Source: Actinomycetes bacterium
GTDB lineage: Bacteria > Actinomycetota > Thermoleophilia > BMS3ABIN01
Direction of reading: 5' to 3'
Length of the DNA: 5,745 nucleotides
Assembly: GCA_021790075.1 (NCBI GenBank)
Contig: JAJYIN010000142.1
Span: forward strand, 1 to 5,745
A model generated the notes under the pieces. That model made no database searches and was not told where the DNA came from. It saw only the letters and a list, made by a program, of their open reading frames with translations. How positions within the stretch are numbered: position 1 is the first letter of the stretch; every line of letters starts with the position of its first letter. Of this stretch, positions 5,638 through 5,745 are shown in pieces. The position numbers were made by a program, and so were the translations under genes.

Positions 5638-5745
5638 ATCCTAAGAATCTATCTCAAAAGGCATCTTCTGCTGCGGCCGGCTGCAAAGGCCATGGGCGGC
5701 GTCCTCGGAGCAAAAAGTCCTCGACGCACCTACGGGTACGACTGC
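5638..5745 (-). other. Region upstream of aroC: hairpin, T-run and short direct repeat; no convincing gene
   Basis: On the minus strand a 6-bp stem with one wobble (CGTACC at 5740-5735, loop CGTA, GGTGCG at 5730-5725) is followed by CGAGGAC, five T's (5716-5712) and a second CGAGGAC. The heptamer therefore occurs twice, 16 bp apart (5701-5707 and 5717-5723, plus strand). The T-run lies 8 nt from the stem, too far for a standard terminator. The aroC frame is open from the window edge to a TAG at 5643-5641, and another frame is open for 29 codons. Their third-position GC looks lower than in the neighbouring genes and neither peptide is recognisable. This could be leader RNA, part of a dispersed intergenic repeat, or the tail of an upstream gene. 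Confidence 0.35.

Noticed and set aside
5712..5740. Hairpin plus T5 upstream of aroC as an intrinsic terminator of an upstream gene
   Set aside because: The T-run begins 8 nt after a 6-bp stem containing a wobble, so the geometry is wrong for a standard terminator; kept only as part of an unexplained leader.
1..5745. Mobile element, CRISPR array, tRNA/rRNA, toxin-antitoxin or defence system
   Set aside because: No transposase, spaced repeats, tRNA cloverleaf or defence-type domains were seen on either strand; the content is conserved housekeeping genes.

Overview
The window is a compact, GC-rich bacterial chromosomal segment in which every convincing gene lies on the minus strand. In transcription order (right to left) it holds aroC, aroK, aroB, aroQ, a M24B Xaa-Pro peptidase (pepP-like), efp, and the first 185 codons of a biotin-dependent carboxyltransferase (oadA/pycB type) that runs off the left edge. 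The order aroC-aroK-aroB-aroQ-pepP-efp is a known conserved arrangement of Actinobacteria and some Clostridia. Together with high GC, frequent TTG/GTG starts and strong purine-rich Shine-Dalgarno sites, it suggests a GC-rich member of one of those lineages, perhaps a deep-branching actinobacterium. The sequence alone does not settle the taxon.

Layout. 5638-5745 is a stretch upstream of aroC with no convincing gene; it holds a small hairpin, an A/T run and a short direct repeat. 2372-5622 is a tightly coupled four-gene shikimate block: aroC/aroK overlap by 22 bp, aroK/aroB by 4 bp, and aroB and aroQ are 1 bp apart. pepP follows, overlapping aroQ by 4 bp and ending at 1305. A 183-bp gap follows (1122-1304), the only sizeable gap between genes. 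It contains a good intrinsic-terminator candidate about 30 bp upstream of efp, so efp is probably not simply read through from pepP. efp and the carboxyltransferase are only 8 bp apart and probably share a transcript.

Function. AroB makes 3-dehydroquinate, AroQ (type II) dehydrates it, AroK phosphorylates shikimate and AroC makes chorismate. DAHP synthase, shikimate dehydrogenase (AroE) and EPSP synthase (AroA) are not here and must be encoded elsewhere. The peptidase acts on Xaa-Pro peptides, and EF-P relieves ribosome stalling at polyproline, a recurring though loosely explained neighbourhood. The carboxyltransferase belongs to pyruvate/oxaloacetate metabolism and would need a biotin carrier and, if it is a pyruvate carboxylase subunit, a biotin carboxylase subunit.

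I see no mobile element, CRISPR array, tRNA, rRNA or clearly new system. The points most worth a second look are the truncated carboxyltransferase gene, the leader upstream of aroC, the terminator between pepP and efp, the run of TTG starts, and the altered active-site loops of AroQ.
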